Assembly: GCF_031877795.1 (NCBI RefSeq)
Contig: NC_133933.1
Location: forward strand, 63,562,984 to 63,626,983
DNA: 64,000 nt
Source of the DNA: Strix aluco
Lineage: Eukaryota > Chordata > Aves > Strigiformes > Strigidae
Reading direction: 5' to 3'
This document shows, piece after piece, positions 62,324 through 64,000 of this stretch. Numbering within the stretch: position 1 is the stretch's first letter; every line of letters begins with the position of its first letter. The position numbers and the translations under genes are program-made. The notes under the pieces were generated by a model that saw only the letters and a list, made by a program, of their open reading frames with translations, ran no database searches and was not told the origin of the DNA.

Positions 62324-64000
62324 ATTGAGGTATTAACAATAATAATATACCATAATATGGAGAATATATATCAATTCAATGATTTAACTGTCATTTTGTC
62401 CCAAGAAGATTTCAGTTCTACTAAGTAAACTCATCTTGCAGCAAATATTTTTGCTTGACACAGGAGAAAATTGCAAAGTAAACAAATTTTATATTAAGTA
62501 GCAACAACTTCCACATAACACCAACATTTTTTTCATTATCTAGGAGTCAGAGGACTGCTATATATCAAAATCAACAACAAAAGAAAGTAAGGAGCAAAGT
62601 GAGACTTCCCTTGTAGTTGTTATGATGGTAATGGTAAAATTTGTTTTGCAAATGTAGTTCACATCTCTGCAGATGACCCAGCCTATTTTAACTTAAATAA
62701 TTATGTTTGGAAGAGACTGAGTGGAATTGGGCTTTCCATTTGAAAAAGTTTTGTCTGTAAAATTCTGTGGAGTTCAAGAGTAAAACATTCAAAGGGCTAG
62801 GTATTTAGGTGCTTTGGATTGTTTCCTTAATCAGTCATCTTGATTATGAAGTGCAGCAAGTATTGCTTAATAATGCCTATACTATGTATGAATGTCTGTT
62901 GCTTTCCTCTTAAAGTTTGTCATTAGATTATTTGATTTTTTTTTTTTTCTTTTTTGGTTGGAGGTTCTGTGTTTATGTAGAATACTCCAGGGATGTAACT
63001 TACAATGTAATTTACTTATGTTGTCAGGCTGGAGTCAGTCCTGTGGTGTGTGCCTCAAATTAAATGGAGGTGTCTGATTTCCCCTAAAAATATTTAAATG
63101 TTTTTCTCTGTTGTATCTGTGTTTACAGTTTTAACTGAAGATGATTTCAGATACTCAAAGGCTGGTGATCAACTATTTATTAACAGTCTGAAATAGGAGA
63201 GAAATCTAAACAATAAAAATCAACAATTTTAAAAACAACCAATCAATCATCTCTCTTCTTACTCTAGCACGTTTTCTGCTCTTCATTTTTTTCTTGGGGA
63301 GGGCATCAGTCTGTTCTGTTTCCTCATTCCCTGGAACATTTATGTCAGCACAAGGCAGGGGTGGAAATGACTGGATGGGCTGAGAGGAAGAGGAGCTTCA
63401 GTTGGCACCATCAACAAAAGGAGGAAGTTACTTTGGTTGTATGGACTACCGTTACTCTTCATAGTGGCAAATAGTTAATATCTGATTGCTTCAAGACTCA
63501 GATCCTGTAGTTCAGAAAGTCTAGGGCTTTTTAAAATGAAGATACTTTCTTGGAACATGCATGTTTTTCAATATCATTCACTTATCTGAATTCTCCTTTT
63601 TTCTGTAATCTCAAAAAACTTTTTTTCCCTCAGAACTTTGAAGTAATTTCCATACAGTTGTTGTCTAAAAAGTTGGACAGACATGTGCTGACTATATTTG
63701 GAAAGAAACTATTGCTAACATAGCTGTGAACATCAGGTTCCCGTTAAATGTTTTTGAAAACCAGTTAAGTTCTTGTCTAAACCTGAATAGTATCAGTTTA
63801 TAAAACAAGACTTAAATTTATAAAGGACAAACACCCTGTCTTCTTAGGAGAGGCTGAAACACTTCTGGTTCCATATATTTTCTTAATTTTTTGTAACCGT
63901 GGTATTTTTTTAATAAGACAACTAATAATCAGCATAGTAACATATAGAGTTACTATTTTAAGTCCTCCTCCTTTTTCTTCCTATTTTATTGTCTAAGCCA
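62324..64000 (+). other. ZDHHC14: ZDHHC14 intron 1, continues past the window
   Basis: AT-rich intron with T-rich tracts (near 62,937-62,956). No exon, RNA gene or recognised repeat. The window ends inside the intron. Confidence 0.65.

Noticed and set aside
1..64000. CRISPR arrays, operons, Shine-Dalgarno sites, phage or plasmid features
   Set aside because: The sequence is an animal nuclear genome with split genes, a CpG island and LINE/LTR retroelements; no regularly spaced identical repeats were seen.

Overview
This window is vertebrate nuclear DNA, almost certainly from a bird. It has one recognisable coding exon, a single large CpG island in otherwise AT-rich sequence, several CR1 LINE fragments (the characteristic avian retroposon) and two solo LTRs of endogenous retroviruses. 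There are no operons, bacterial genes, CRISPR arrays or recognisable tRNA/rRNA genes. The many short open frames are what chance gives in such DNA.

Layout. (1) 1-15,154 is gene-free sequence upstream of the gene, with a degraded CR1 end near base 34, a CCCT microsatellite, two perfect inverted repeats and an A-tract that could be an old retrocopy tail. (2) 15,155-15,598 is a 5'-truncated CR1 on the minus strand, ending at the shore of the CpG island. (3) About 15,650-17,830 is the CpG island. It carries two facing ZNF143/THAP11-type SBS motifs near 16.37-16.45 kb, GC boxes, four tandem GGGGCC hexamers and G-quadruplex-type runs. (4) About 17,840-18,471 is a T-rich leader with at least five upstream ATGs, one opening a 93-codon uORF. 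(5) 18,472-18,722 is the first coding exon of ZDHHC14, a DHHC-family protein S-acyltransferase. It ends in a phase-2 GT donor that splits the Asp codon expected at this place in the family. (6) 18,723-64,000 is the beginning of ZDHHC14 intron 1. Exon 2 was not found, so the intron is at least 45 kb. It holds CR1 fragments (28.2, 54.1 and 62.3 kb), an older CR1-like remnant (47.6 kb), a 489-bp solo LTR with a 4-bp target duplication (35.27 kb, minus), a 1,119-bp solo LTR with a 5-bp target duplication and an internal ~45-bp tandem array (52.84 kb, plus), and assorted low-complexity tracts.

I found no convincing new multi-gene system. The observations most worth following are the structure of the ZDHHC14 promoter and leader (where transcription starts, and how the main ATG is reached past the uORFs) and the two well-delimited solo LTRs in intron 1. 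Repeat family assignments are from recognition of sequence, not from a database search.
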